A DNA stretch of 64,000 nt from Lingula anatina (lineage: Eukaryota > Brachiopoda > Lingulata > Lingulida > Lingulidae): NCBI RefSeq assembly GCF_001039355.2, contig NW_019775513.1:152042-216041 (forward strand), in the 5' to 3' direction. Below, one piece after another: positions 1-13,700 of the stretch (positions are counted from its first letter, which is position 1; the number at the start of each line of letters is the position of its first letter). A program made the translations under genes and the position numbers. The notes under the pieces are model-generated. The model did no database searches, was not told where the DNA came from, and worked only from the letters and a program-made list of their open reading frames with translations.

Positions 1-236
1 GCTTGTTTGTTTTTATTTTTCCCTTTTTTTTCTTTTTTTGTTGTTGCGTTTCTTGTCACAATAAAACTCATGTCTGGAAACACAAACATGGCACAGAAGC
101 TCTTCAATAATTCTAAATTACTTAAAAAATATCAGCAAATAACAGATATCAAATTCAGTAACTTTTACAGAAATATTTAAGAAAAAAATTTTTATGTTTA
201 TCAAATATTTTCAGATATAAAAATTCTACATCTCAC

Positions 237-390
237 CATATAAAGCTCGTACCAGCCCAAGAAGGGCAGGGTCTGAAGGGCGACTGAGAAGTCGAACGAA
301 GGCATTCCAGCTACTGATGTCTTCCCAGGTGAAGCCCAGCAGTTTTTTCATCTTGTCCTCTTTGCCCGCTTCTTCCTTTGATTTCTTCAT
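237..390 (-). CDS. GGCX: Vitamin K-dependent gamma-glutamyl carboxylase, first coding exon (partial gene)
   Basis: The minus strand codes 51 residues from an ATG at 390, followed by a clean donor (G|GTGAGA) after base 237. The rest of the gene lies beyond the left edge. After a short Lys/Glu-rich start the protein reads KKLLGFTWEDISSW and then LLSRPSDPALLGLVRALYG. This matches the conserved start of animal gamma-glutamyl carboxylase (human: KLLGF-W-DLSSW, then LLNRP-DPA, then F-FG). The exon begins at 394 after a CAG acceptor, so the ATG lies four bases inside it and transcription starts in an upstream exon. The family is an ER multipass enzyme that uses reduced vitamin K, O2 and CO2 to convert Glu to gamma-carboxy-Glu in secreted proteins. 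The first membrane helix and all catalytic residues are outside the window. The assignment rests on this one exon but the match is specific. Confidence 0.85.
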
Positions 391-394
391 TTTA

Positions 395-1756
395 CTGTGG
401 AACAGAAATCAATATCTGTGTCTTTAATTGTGCACACAAAGTTCAGGAAATAGCAACCCAACTGGTGGTTATTATGGCTGCTAGTTGCTTATGCTATCAC
501 ACAAACTAATGGTCCTCACGCAATATCTTAGCAGATACTGATTAGGATATTAGCTACAGTAGCTGCAATTTTCTTTCTAGGCAGGATATATGGGGTTAAT
601 GGACAAAGAAGGATTGTTCATGGTTATGAAAATACATTGGTATCTTTTGTAGTATTCTGCTTGAATGAAGATTAATGAATAGTAAGAATCGAACAGAACA
701 ATCTTTCATCTCATCAAAATTCAATGACAAATGCAATTCAAATGACATTCAAAAACAAATGCTACTTTTTATTATATGAAAAAATACTATAAATACCCGC
801 TACTCTCTCTCTCTCTCTCTCCTTCTCTCTACACATGGGATCAATTAATCCAATGTTTCATTACACTTCAAGCCAGTTACAAAAAGCACTTTAAAATCAA
901 TAATGCAATAGTCTCAAAATGTTGACTTTGTAACCAATATCTGTCCTATTAATCATATTACCTTACGACATAATAAGCTAAGCTGTGTGATAATACATCT
1001 AAGGACAGACAGTGGCTGTCATAATAATTTGCAATTAAAATAAAATAAAAGAATTGTAAACATGTCTAGTTTCATACAAATAACACTCATTAATAATAAA
1101 CAAAAAATTTGTTAATAAAAAAATAGTATATTTATACATATATATATATAATTCATACATATAGCCTGAGTCCTACATGTAGCATTGTGGACCATGGATA
1201 GCATAGTAACAATAACATTATATGATAACGATTAAATCATTCCGAGTAAGTGAAAGAAAAATCAATGTTCAACAGGACACCTTTTTCTGTCATAATTACC
1301 CAAGCCAAGGTCATCATGTGTGAAACAGAATTGCATAACACAAAACAAGCGCCTCCAACACTATGCAGGACGTGGCACTATCAATAATACTAAACATCCT
1401 GGTTGTGGCTGGCGAATACCAGAGAATCCGGGTTCACAACATTCCCACCCCCTCCCTCAAATCCGGGGTCCGACGCCCCACTCAATGAATTTTAACATTC
1501 TTAGACTACGCTCATTCACAAAAATAGCAATCGATCAATTTCTCCGATTAGTTACGTACGCGTACGTGGAATAAACTGCAGAAAAAATGCAGTATGTGCT
1601 CGATCGAAGCAGTTGAGTTAATCCACATGTCAAAAGTAATAACACATGTGAAGGCTACACGTAAATTCGGCAGCACCTATCGCCTCTCCATCAACATTTC
1701 TGAAACTCTTTAACTCTTAGAATACCTCAGTCTCTTTGTTGGTTGTAAGAACTTAC
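395..1756 (-). other. Intron in the 5' UTR of the carboxylase gene
   Basis: AT-rich sequence with a short CT microsatellite near 805-825 and TA runs near 1138-1150. No conserved reading frame is visible; the 84-residue open frame at 1320-1574 resembles nothing I know and has no exon signals. Confidence 0.5.
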
Positions 1757-1860
1757 CCGCTAGTAACTTGACCACGGTTGATCTGGCGCGTATTGCGACA
1801 GTTATGCCATTATAGCTTCAAGGTTGTGTACAAACATTCCGCTTCCCCCAGCTGAGTGCC
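1757..1860 (-). other. Probable 5' non-coding exon and promoter region of the carboxylase gene
   Basis: On the minus strand a consensus donor (GGG|GTAAGTTC, intron starting at 1756) ends a stretch richer in G+C and CpG than its surroundings. The ATG codons just upstream of the donor run into stops after a few codons. The next acceptor on this strand is the one four bases before the carboxylase ATG at 390. I infer that this is the untranslated first exon, with a 1.36 kb intron between. The upstream edge is not determined. Confidence 0.5.
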
Positions 1861-1950
1861 TGCTTTTAATCTCCAAATACAAAAGATTCCGAGGAAACCG
1901 GCGACCTCTTACGGTTATAACATAAGTCATCACAAGTTTTAGTGGATGTA

Positions 1951-3235
1951 GACTCTTCACATTTTAATGGAGTTTTCGGCGGATTTGTCTAAATAAAAGT
2001 AAGTTAAGTGTACGGTAATTGAAAGTAACCCGAGTGTATTTTTTCTGCTTTTCATGGTCTAATTATTCTAAAAAATAAGTTACTTAAAAATCCCCAGTGC
2101 TAATTCATGTTATGTGTATAACACAGAAAATAATGACTTTTAATTTTATTTTTTATTCCATTTTTTAGTTGAGAATATATTAAAGATTTCTAGAGTAAGA
2201 CCTTTTGTTATAACCAAACCACAGCTACAAGTATTAACAATATGATTATGCTCTATTTTGGTTCACTAAGAATTCTTTTAAGAAACTAACATAAATCCCT
2301 CAATTTTTTATATTTAAAATGCATCACAGACAAACGTGTTGAAAATTACACAAGAAGATATTAAAATTAAACAGTAACAACTGCAAGTTACATTTTCATA
2401 TGGGTATAATTGGTCATGTCATGACCTAATGTTTATGCATAAATCAAATAAACTATGCAATGTTCTCACTATTGTATCATAACTCTATAATTCACATTAA
2501 TATACATTTACCTTTGAAAGCACTTGGCAGAATGTATCCAATTACAGGCATTTCATTACCTGCAATTACACTATATTAAACATCTTTAAATGAAAATATC
2601 AAGGAGGGGCTTAATTATCTACACAACCGGACCCATTCAACAAATTTTGATAACACTTTCAATACTTAACTCCACATAGTATTTTCCATTAATTTTAAAA
2701 CATTGACAAATCATTAACATTTTTTGTTTTGCCAACTGATTTGTACTCATCTATCACAATTATAAACCTTCATTGGTGATCTATTTTTCATGTTGTTTTA
2801 CAGAAATGAAGCCTATCTTAAACATGGTATATTTAAGTCATATACAAGTTATCAATAACATAACTTTTTGCAAAGGAAATTAGCCACATTTCCTTGAATC
2901 ATCTTCTTTTTAAATTCTAGTATCACACCAAACATCTTGCAATTTGTTAAGTACTGAGCAGTTCTCACCAAATAGTTGTCATACTGCCTGCCCTTCAAAG
3001 GAAACTATGAATTAATTTGGCATGTTTAGTAGTGGTCAATAATTTCTACTAGACAATATAAAGGAAACACATTCATCCTCCTTTGTGTGCTGCAAATTTA
3101 CTATGAGTTTTCCACAATATATTTGATTTATAGTTGAATAAACCTGCACGGTGGCTACAACGATGATAAAAGGTGGACTTAAGTTTATCTTTATTAATCC
3201 ATCATCATGACAACATAAATCGACCAATTAATCTA
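1951..3235. other. Spacer between the carboxylase gene and the multipass membrane protein gene
   Basis: AT-rich, unique-looking DNA without a convincing coding exon. It holds the putative carboxylase promoter at its left side and the short 3' UTR of the minus-strand gene at its right side. Confidence 0.6.
3190..3195 (-). terminator. Poly(A) signal of the multipass membrane protein gene
   Basis: AATAAA on the minus strand, about 40 bases after the stop codon at 3236. It is the first canonical hexamer downstream, giving a very short 3' UTR. Confidence 0.5.
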
Positions 3236-4757
3236 TCAGTGCCTTTTCTGCTTCTTTCCTTTGCCAGATACATGTAGCTCTTTCACATGAGGCTCCTTTC
3301 CATGTGGCTCTTTCTCAGGCTTTGTTTTTGTTTTTACTGGTGGGTATTGTCCTGAATTGGCCAGCATCTGCACATACACATACAGACCCAGGGCACAAAA
3401 AGTACACACAACAAATATGTACTCCACATGATTGGGAAAAGGAGTGCCACATATCCTATACCAGCTTGTCTTGGGGGGAAGCTCCCTCTGGTTTGGAATG
3501 CAGTGGAAATCATAATACCCTTCATCATAGTCGCTGAGGCATAAGTACTTACGTTTAGACAAAATCTGAAATTTGATATGTTATTTATATTTATGTATAT
3601 TTGTTACTTATATTAAAAACAAAAGAAAAACTTGAACTAATTACTTTAAAACACATAATATCAGTTTCATGTGTATGTTAAATAATCAAAGGTTTCAAAT
3701 TCATCATATTATTTACTTGCCCATCTAAGATACTTCAAATATTTAATTACTGGCAACAAAAAAAAGTGATTTTTTTTCCATATTTACGCAATAACCAATA
3801 TAGTCCTATTCAACATCTTTAACTGATCTTACCATGCCTGCTGCAGTATACACAGGTGACGTTTCATTGCAAGGGCCAACAGTTTCATGGAGTCCCATGG
3901 AACTCTGCTGCTCTGGTTTGGAGAACACCACCAGGTTCACGTAGAATAGATAGTGGATGATGACCAGTGCAGATATCTCATCAAACCAGCTGAAAAAATC
4001 TGAAATTTTCCATGTAATGGCTTGTTTAAATGGATTGTGGCAACTACAGATATCCTTATGTGGCTGAATGTAGGGTTAAAATGTGTTGTGTTGTGTAGAG
4101 TGTAAAGATGATAACTAAAAGTATAGATATCTTCATCATTCAGTTCAGTAAATATGGAATCATTGGAAAGTTGCAGCAATGCACTGTAATTTGGACAGTG
4201 TGTTAGTTGTAAGTGTGGAGAAAAAGACACATTTTTTGACTATGAGTGTGTTTAAGATTGAAATATGATGTGTACTTCCAAGTACTAAGTGTGACGGGTG
4301 ACACTTCAATACAAAAGAGAAGACTGTATTTGTACTCATACGGTTAGTTTATTATCTCTTTACACAAACTTGTGTGACGATACTCATGTGTGTATGGTTC
4401 AAATAATTTTTTTGTCCTCTTTTTGTATGACAAATTTCTATCTTCTTGAATGTCTGCATAAACTCAACTGCTTGCATCTAAGCTGTCTGTCTAATCAACT
4501 ACTCATGCTAAGTGGTAAGTGGCAGTGCCTATTATTAATAGGGTGTGTGTGGACTATACTATATGGTAGGGGTGACAGGTTATGTCCTTTACACTAAGTG
4601 CATTTCTTGTAAAAATAAAACGTTGCAAAAATTCATGCAAACACACCTTCACAACATCAAGCTGCTTTATGTTTGTGGACAAAGGGACATGACTTTACCT
4701 TAAATTAGACAGAAAAGACCACAGCCATAAATTTGGCAGTTACAATACACACACTTA

Positions 4758-4802
<45 letters not shown>

Positions 4803-7490
4803 ACCTTTTCCCTCGGATCTGGCATCCTCCGTAGGATTCCTGTCTCCACTCCATATCACCAGGACATAGAGGGCAAGCAGGGCCAGAACACACACCTCCG
4901 AGTGAAGCTGATATACATCATGAAGAGGATGGTACAGTAGAATGAACTGAATGGTTCCCAGAGGCATGGAGAACAGGCCAGTCAGCACAGTACTCAGGAA
5001 CTCTACACAGACACTGAAAGATGTAACAATGTATTGTGACCGAGCATCTTGGTCGTCTATAAATATAGGATGCTACAAACACCCAAATATATACATGGAA
5101 ATTATGCTAATTGATATCAAAGGAAGAAACTGCAAAACAATGACCACCAAAAGACAATGGTGGTCACTTACAAATATTTGGCATCTGGAGGGTATATATG
5201 GTAAATGACCTATTAAAACACAATTAACGACTGAAAGAAGATTAAATTTCTTCTATTGACTTCTTATTGCTGATTTTTCCTTAATGCTGGCAAAAGAAAT
5301 CTTACTCAAGATATATATCAAAAAGCCCATATTAATATTCATCTAGGACTTACTTGCTAGCTTCAAACTTCCCTCTGTTGTCCAATACCTTTCTTGTGCC
5401 ATGGAAAATTAAACAAAAACTGAAAGCAAAAGAGGCATGGAAATAGTAGCTGGTCCAAGGCACCCAGTAATGGCGGTCATAGATATTGGGCTCTGTGTCA
5501 TGCCAGGTCCACCACATCAGTTTAATCCCCATGATGTCAAAGGGGACATCCAGCAGGACCACAGCCAGTCCAGTGGCAAATGGTTCTGCCCAGGAACTTA
5601 ACCGCAACTTGGATACTGATACAGATGCAGTGTATATGAAGAAAGGGTCTGAAAATGAAAGTAAACTGAACCTTTTTCACAAAGTCTGGCCCATAGCTAG
5701 GGAGGTTTGTGGGGTTTGGACAAACTGCCCTTTTTGCTGGGAAAAGGTCTACTCTGGGTAAAATTTGCTCTAGGCACACAAAGGTTTCATGGTCAAAGGT
5801 CCACTTCTTCTTAAAACACCCCTCTTTAAATTTGCTGGCTACAGGCCTGCATAGTAGCAGCTCCAGTAGAATAAAATGTCAGTTTTTTTACCCACTTCCA
5901 CCACACTTCTAACATGGCTTTGCACCAAAATATACACAAAATGCTTTCCATATTATTGTCAACCCATTCTAGCCCATCCCTATATACTGCGACCCAGGAT
6001 GTTGTGACTTTAATAACATACAAAACTTACAGAATAAGACAATGTGTAGAGGCAGTCTGCCTCCCAGGAAAATAATACTGGACTGTCCATGCCAGAAGTT
6101 GTCAATATCTGGCAGGAAGTAGCTGATACACTCTACAGTCCAGCCATGGAAAATGGTTGCCAGCCACAGGTACGGGTAGCGTCCTCCATGCCGTAGTGCT
6201 GAAATGAAGCCAGAATTCAGAGTAGCTATGAAAAATGGTTTTGGTCAGTCACTCCCTTTGGGAGCACATGTGACACAAAAATAAAATTTGTGAATTTAAC
6301 ATAATGAACAAGTGCTATGTTACGTATGCTGCCCTTAGAAATATCATGCAGGACTTGTAGAAAATCTACCTTGTCTACACTTTCAATGATGAAGTGGTGA
6401 GACATCTATTTGTACTCTGGTTACATATATAATATATAGTGTTCATTAAAAAATTGCATGCAGCCTTCCTTTTTTTATTAATACAAAGTTTCAAATGACA
6501 AACATACTAGTATTTTGTTGTGTGAGACAGCCATATACAATAGCATATAACTCATTGGATATATTGTATGGTCTTCTCCAGCCCAGCTATACAAGCTTAT
6601 CTAGTTATCAGTTCACAGGGCACCATAGGGAAAGGGTTTAATATTCTATATCATGAATATAATTACTTAATGTGGTAATTAACACATTCTGTCTCTATTT
6701 ATTATAAACATGTCTTTACTCACCATGGCTAAGTGTTAAAATTGCAGCTATGTAAGTAAAGATTTCTAGCATAAGGTAGGTGGGTTGTTCCCTCCATATT
6801 TCTCTGGGATCTCGAAACCACACAAACCAGTCCAAAAACTAGAACAAAAATGGAAAATGTATCAGACAAAAAAATTAATTAATAAATAAATAAAAATAAC
6901 AGAAACTTCTATATATTACCAATGTTGCTTAAATGAGAGGTATTTCAGTTCAGATGGTGATAATTGTTTGGACTATGGACAGTCTGCCATGTCTGCTGTA
7001 ATCGTCACATGCATTCTTCCAGTCGGATATTAAAATTACATGGTATTTGCATGACCACATGCATGCATGTATTACCTCAATCAAGTGGTTTGATTCTTTG
7101 AAATGTTATTTATAAATCAAAGTTATACGATCGAACTAATTATAAAGGACGATCAGTATAATACACCCACACTTGATTTATTCAGATCATTTTAATGTAT
7201 TCAAATTAGCTAAAATGTTAAGGAGAGCAATACTACAATCGCGGTCAGTGCATAGTAATAATACAATTAGATTTCGTACAATGATCAGGCCACTGTTCAA
7301 AGTCCGTCCGACTGATACGATCCTAGTCAGTTGCAACAATTTGTAATCATCCCTTCTGCTTCATTTGGTCACTTCGGCTGAATGTCACTTCGGCCACACT
7401 TTATCACGTACACTAATCAACAGTGTTTGTCCACCGCTGTGAGCACGGAAGTGAAAATTGGCTTACCTCCTTTAACCCTCCCGCTGCCAT
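3236..7490 (-). CDS. Uncharacterised conserved multipass membrane protein, 435 residues, seven exons
   Basis: Exons on the minus strand are 7490-7467, 6838-6724, 6198-6031, 5648-5354, 5013-4805, 3999-3833 and 3565-3236. All introns have GT-AG ends and compatible phases, giving one 435-residue frame. The start MAAGGLKE is encoded by a 24-base coding exon and leads into FLDWFVWFRDPREIWREQP. Conserved-looking blocks include DIDNFWHGQ (residues 75-85), WAEPFATGLAVVLLDVPFDI and MWWTWHDTEPNIYDRHYWVP in exon 4, then a Cys-containing block and CLSDYDEGYYDFHCIPN in exon 7. Six to eight hydrophobic stretches suggest membrane helices; the C-terminus is a Lys-rich tail ending KGKKQKRH. The pattern recalls an animal family annotated only as a domain of unknown function (DUF7802, from memory). 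I cannot assign an activity. Acidic, His and Trp residues concentrated near membrane segments hint at a metal or lipid enzyme, which is inference only. Confidence 0.85.
4758..4800. repeat. (CA)n microsatellite touching a splice donor
   Basis: About twenty CA units lie immediately inside intron 5 of the minus-strand membrane protein gene. On the transcript the donor GTAAG is followed directly by a long (GU)n run. Confidence 0.9.
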
Positions 7491-10400
7491 GTTCAAACAG
7501 AGGTGAAGCTGACTTCACATTAGATATATAGTTTCGGTGCCTATTTAACTTTATTTTCACAGCCTTTTTTACATCTTCTTCTTTCTTGTCAAATGTCATT
7601 CACATTAATATTAAGATTAATTCACTGTGATGTACTAAATTATTTACATATCGCTTCAAAGAATCATAAATTTTAGTTTTACAAAAGGCACAAGAAAGAC
7701 AGTATAAATTGCAGTTGCTGTGCTAAGCACAATCTGAGGTAACCAAGCTCAAGGCGAACACCCTGAGTTTCACAGGACACTGGAAACTCACCTCACTTAT
7801 GCCCCTATCCTACCCCAACTACGAGATTCACGAACCGCCAGCAATTGACAAAGTTTAGAATGGCGAGGAATTACGGAAATTTGCACATTTCTGGTAGACA
7901 TTTTGTCTCTGGGCTTCATTTCCAAAGTGGATGTTCAACATCGGGCAGTATTGGGCCTAGGACTGGATTACGAACGTCAACTGGTGATTATTAAACAGGG
8001 CCCAGTTTCATCAACACTGCATGGTAGCGATATCCTATGGATAACACTATAATTATCATTCTGGTGAAAGAAACAAGACATTATTCAATAATAAGAAGAA
8101 TGAAAATATATATTTGAGTATAAAATCCGAATTTGTTCGGTAGGCTTTACAATGCACACTAAAAAAAAGCTAGTAAAAGAAAAGAAAATTTGATTAAAAC
8201 AGGATAAATTGAATTAAACAAGTAATGATGTTAAAAATGTTACTTCATCACTCACTTTAAAAAGTCGTTAATAAAAATTCTATTCATAATTTTAAATAAA
8301 AGTCTTCAGTTCCCGTCGGAGAGTCTATCCTACATAGGCCTACTAGTAGTAAAGGTGAAAGCATAGAAGTAGAGAAAACAAACTCCATACCCTAGGTGCA
8401 GCGACTTTTAAAAAACTGTCACCATATGATATCAGACAAGTCGAGCTTTACACGGTGTTAAGAGTAAATGAGAATTCAACATAAATTCACGCTTACATAC
8501 TGCTTTCAGTCCCTTTTTCTTTTATAAGCCTTTTAATTTAACAGTGATTTAATTTTAAATTAGTGAGATTACATCTTCCAGATCCCAAACTTCTGAAATA
8601 AGGTCCGCTTTTGCTATTCCTCAACTCAGTGCCACTTCTTTATACTGCTTACTTTCTCCGCTGGGCAGTCCGTGGTGTGATAAGATTGCCAAAAGGATTT
8701 ATAATAAAATTAATCCGGTAAAGGTAATAGTGTTGTTTCTCCTTCCTAATTTAAGATGCATCTATCAAAGAGACAGGGACTGCGACAGTCAGAGAGAAAT
8801 CAATTATCGAAAAAAAAAAGATAAATATATCGTCATATTCCTATCATTGTGTATTCAAACTATCAACCTTCGACGATATTACATGTACTTGGCATATTTT
8901 AACAGTGAATATATATGTATATAAGAAAGACCTAATTTTCTTTCAAGGATGTCGAACGTTATCATTATTATTGTATGTTATGCTGTCCTTATTAAAGACC
9001 GTCGGATAACGAGCAGTAAGGTAATTACATGTGGGCAATCACAAATAATAAGTAGACCTTCATAATACTCAATTTGCACCTGCCTTTGTGCCGGAACTCG
9101 GTGCTTTCGGTTTCATTGATTACTTTTTCACAAAATCATATGAAAGTCACTGGATGGAACAGAGAAAGAGAGAGAGGGCGAGGCAGAGACGGGGGCAGAC
9201 AAAGATGGAAAATTGATGACACCTCAGTTTTCTGTTCTTATGTGACAAAATACTAAATGTGATAAGCATAATAATAATGAAAGTATGATATCATGGATGT
9301 GGCATTTGGGGTGAACCTTTCGTTTCAAAATAAAGCGAGCTTTGTTAGTGATAATCTCTAAATGTCTTAGATATAACATGCTTAGAATACTTTGAAAACT
9401 TTATCAGTGATAAAACAAAATTGAAATTCGAGCATGAAGGTTCATGGCAGCTTACGGTGGTGGATATTGTAATCCAACAAATGCTCAACAAAACACGTTT
9501 GGATGCAGTGTTTTGAATGAACTGATAAAATAAATCAAAGTTGACATTTGGCTTTAAAGGGAAAGTATCAAAAGCACTATTAGGATATACATCGTGGGCA
9601 ATGTCAAGTCAATAATTTTTCCTCTGTGTTTTAGAAATTCCAATATTTCTATAAAAGTTAGTTATATGCAGTTTTCCAATGATCAGCCTTGGTGCGAACA
9701 ACATTATAGGGACTGTTATAGTGTGTTGTAACGCTGCGGGTTTTATCTGCTCTACTTGCATAGCAATAGCGTTTATTACCTGGCTGCATTTGTATGAATA
9801 ACATTAAAAGACGATATGGTTGGAATGTCACTATAAGAATGAGCTGTCGTAAAATGAGCGTCTCTTACCCACCTAAACAGGTGTCCTACGGACTGGGTGT
9901 GACAACTTTGAGAGAGAGACGTTTCATGCCACAAATAAAAAACAAAATAGTAATGCCGTTAGTCATCGCATCGTGCTTTGAAGTGTCGAAAGCGTGGGCT
10001 TTGACAAGAACTATTTGGCACACAGGGAATACATTGTATGAAAACATAATAAAAACTTTCAGATCTAATAAGAAGAAAGTGTAAATATGAATATCCCCTT
10101 ATTCAAGCAGAAAAGCGAAAACGAAAACTGGAAAATTACTTGCATTTTGGAAGTTTAGGGCTTTTGATTATGTCACCTAATAATATCGCCCTTTTCTTTT
10201 TATATGGCCAAAAGTACATTGGTCTCACCTTCTTGATGACATAGAATGATCAAATATGACAATATGGATACACTGTAATAATAAAGAAGGAAACAAAGGA
10301 AAGAGTGATCGAAGAATCCAACGAAGAATAGACATTTTAAACCAGATTAATGAAGGCTAGATTTTTTTATTGCAAAATTAGAATAATAATATAGAACTTT

Positions 10401-10500
10401 GTCGCTTTAATAAATAATACCAGCTCTGCGACAGAGGCTGTGACGCGCCCGGATGTGTTTGGACGCAGGACGCTAAGAACATTTAGGGCACGGTTTGGGT
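7491..10500. other. Intergenic region between divergent genes
   Basis: This separates the minus-strand membrane protein gene (start 7490) from the plus-strand winged-helix/phosphorylase gene (ATG 10701). The first 500 bases probably contain the promoter of the former. Short open frames at 7860-7994, 8730-8924, 9074-9256 and 9794-10084 show no family resemblance and no clear exon borders. I see nothing else. Confidence 0.55.
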
Positions 10501-10700
10501 TGTAGGCGTGCGTTCAAAGTTATACCGGCCGGCCTCCACAACTTGCCTGTGAGTCCTTTGGCTAGACCACAGCATTACATGTACAGGACAGAAAGTGAGA
10601 ACACCCAAGTCAAGGTTTAAAGATAAGCGTTAAGTTCAGTGAACGACTCACTAAAACTTGGACTGCCACAAGTGCTAGCTGTGAAAGCTTCAGCGTTAAC
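10430..10700 (+). promoter_or_regulatory. CpG-rich promoter and 5' UTR region of the winged-helix/phosphorylase gene
   Basis: A locally GC- and CpG-richer patch (for example GACGCGCCCGGATG and CCGGCCGGCC) directly precedes the ATG at 10701, in contrast to the AT-rich flanks. No TATA box is evident. The transcription start is not resolved. Confidence 0.4.
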
Positions 10701-13700
10701 ATGACTTTGACGGACACGAATCTCGACAACCTGGCCGAAGAAGGTAAGTTTCGGCTCCCAGACGGCCTATTACAATGTACATTTAAAAGGTATACCCCAT
10801 ATATTAAATGACACTGGATCTGCATCCGCGATCTAGATATATCACCACTTGTTTAGTTTGCACTGTTATCATAACGTGGTTCTCAAAAACGCCCTCTTTA
10901 TTTGGTCAACAAATACCTTACTACACGGGACAGGTCAAGCCGGGGTGATGTTGTTACCATATCAAAATTACTACAGCCTACAAGTGATAAGACATCCTTT
11001 CATTCGATATAGAGTACACTGTACATCTATATATAGACTCAATTGGTATGAATCAAGCAAGTTACTAAACGTCACCGGCAGGCAGTAGCTGCTTCAGGCA
11101 ATCATATATAAATCACACACATATATATTTTATTCGCATGGTGTCAGACTAAGCGGGTGTATTACACACTTGATATAGTTGGTGTTTTTTACTGGATCTC
11201 CCTTTATATTACGGCTTCAAAATCCAACGTTAAGCAGTATGCCCTGAGTATGTATGCGGAAAAATTAAAACCTGTGTTTAACCTTAAGGTTTATTGTACG
11301 CAGACATCATTTAAAGTTAATTGTGTATTTTATTTGCTATATACAATATATGAAGGAAACGTAAAAAGAACGCAAGAACATCGACGCACCCTCCTCACCG
11401 TGCTTTAACAGGCAAGTAAATGACAGGTTCCCTGGGTACCTGAGATACTCCAACTGGCCCTTGTAAACGACGAAGCTGGACTTGTCCCCAATAAAATTAT
11501 CTGCGAAAATATTAAAGTCAGGTCAGGGTTAAAGCAGGGGATTGTTTTCTTATTCATACATCAGAACGAAACACTTGAAGACGAATTCAACCCTGAAAAG
11601 CAGTACCCTAGACAGTGCAAATGCCAAACACGCCCTCGCGCACACGCGCACAACCACGGCGTCAACCACTTTACTCGTCTCAGTACAATTACATTTAAAT
11701 TCAACCAACCCCTGAAGGAAGATCTGCCTGTTTACGATTTATTCACATTATGTTTTATGACCTAGTGCATGATTACTATGTCATAGACATATTACCTGAA
11801 GACGAAAACATAATTCAGACGTTATTGCATATAAGGTAGATCTTATACGACATTCACTTGTTGCAATGGCAATCAACATGTTCAATTGTATTTTTTTTCA
11901 CCTTTTAAACCAGTCTGATAACGTATTTAAAGATCATCTGTCATGGATATAATGTAATACAGTTGAATGTAACCACAGGCAGACATTAAATAAAGTAATT
12001 TAAGCCAATCTACAATGGGGTAAGATGCTAAGATGAGACAGCGTAATATACTGTCTCTCGTTTTCGTGTACGCAGTCATTTAAAAACATCCTAATTTCAA
12101 GGGTCAGGGAACGTCTAAATTACAAATTGTTGGTTTCTTTTACCAAATAAAGGCCTCCAATTATATTAAAAACCATTCGTGAGGTCAACCTTGGGTTTAT
12201 GTTTATATTTGTATTTTGAAGTTACACAATGCTTATACTTGAGAACTTATTAAAATTATACAGAGATGGAATATGTGTGGGAGTGTACATGCACGCGCAT
12301 TTGTGTGCATAGGAGAGGGAGAAGGAGAAGGAAATGGGCATATAGAAAACAGATTTTGCGTCTCTTGTCAGAACATGTATATATACGCCGATCTCGTCTA
12401 CTTTCCACGTTGTGATTAGGCTACACCTACGATAATGCACCTACTACATTCAATTAGCAGAAGAAAAGAGTGGTGCTTGGTTTGATGTACAAAACACACT
12501 AACACGGTATAGTCCATAAATAATATAGACCTCGTTCACCGATGTGGTGTCAACCGTGTGTCATGGCCTGTTACAACGAGGTCACAAATTAAAATGCCGC
12601 CCTACGAGGGATATTGCCCATTGCGCATGAAAGAGCAATATCAGGGTTATATGATACCATTTGTTTTCTGAACCTTACCTAATTAGAGAAATTTTGCCAG
12701 GTTTTCCCTTTCCCACTGATTTGCAATGTGCAAAATACTTATTATCACATCAAGTATGTTAGTAACAAGTATACACCAGTGACCTGGCCATAGAAATGGT
12801 GATAAATACAATGTTTTAACTGTTTGAAATAAGTCTTTATATTTACTGCTCACAGCGATCCTTCAAAAGGCAACGTCAACCTTCAATCAAAAGCGAGAAA
12901 AGCGTGCTCTATTTTACGTCTCTGCTTGCTCCGATATCTCTGGGTCAAGTCGACCTGTGTATGCTGTGTCCCCTGTCACCCTTTACCTCTGCTCCGATTT
13001 AATGTGATCCATATCGAATTATATTTTTTGACGCTCGCACTTCTGTGTAGGAGGCTGTGATATGCGTGACCCGATACATACCGCAAAACAAAACACTAGC
13101 ATTGAAGAGTAACATAAAAAAAGAACAAAAGGATATAAACAGCTTCGTCGAAGCATAAGGTAGTAAGTGCATCTTGGATTGTAAAACATCCTCGGTCATC
13201 CTGTGTTATTCAAAAATTATTTTTGAATCATATCGCGGGTCGTTACAGATAGTTTGTGTAAAGCTTGTGGTCTGAAGGTGCTGCACCAAAAGTGGTATAA
13301 CTGGTTAGATCTGTTTGGAAATGTAATCCGCGACGCAATAAATAACGTCAAAAGATATAGGTAGGTGGCGACCCTCCAAAATTTGGATAGGTCACACCTC
13401 TTTCCATTACAATGCAACAGACTATTGCTCTGTCTGGCGACCAAGGACAACGCTTTGCTGCCTTACGTGTTATTGATACAGGCCTGTGTACGCATTTGAT
13501 TTGTTCCTTACAATGGAAATATATTAGAGAATTTACGCTCCTTTGTAGGCTGTTCTCGGTTAACTTTACACTGTGATAATTGATAGATAAAGCAGGTCCT
13601 TACTGTAATCTATTTAGAACGTCTTCATGTGCCTTGAATTCATAAAACTAATAGAGGGGTTCTCTTCTAGTCCAGTGTACCCTTAAAATATGAACACAAA

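Noticed and set aside
7860-7994. Plus-strand open frame with ATGGCGAGG start, Arg/Ser/Gly-rich and without acidic residues early on, like a mitochondrial presequence exon
   Set aside because: The only donor near its end (CTG|GTGATT) is weak and no following plus-strand exon was found before 10701.
9794-10084. 96-codon open frame on the plus strand
   Set aside because: No recognisable family, no exon signals, and amino-acid composition typical of random AT-rich DNA.
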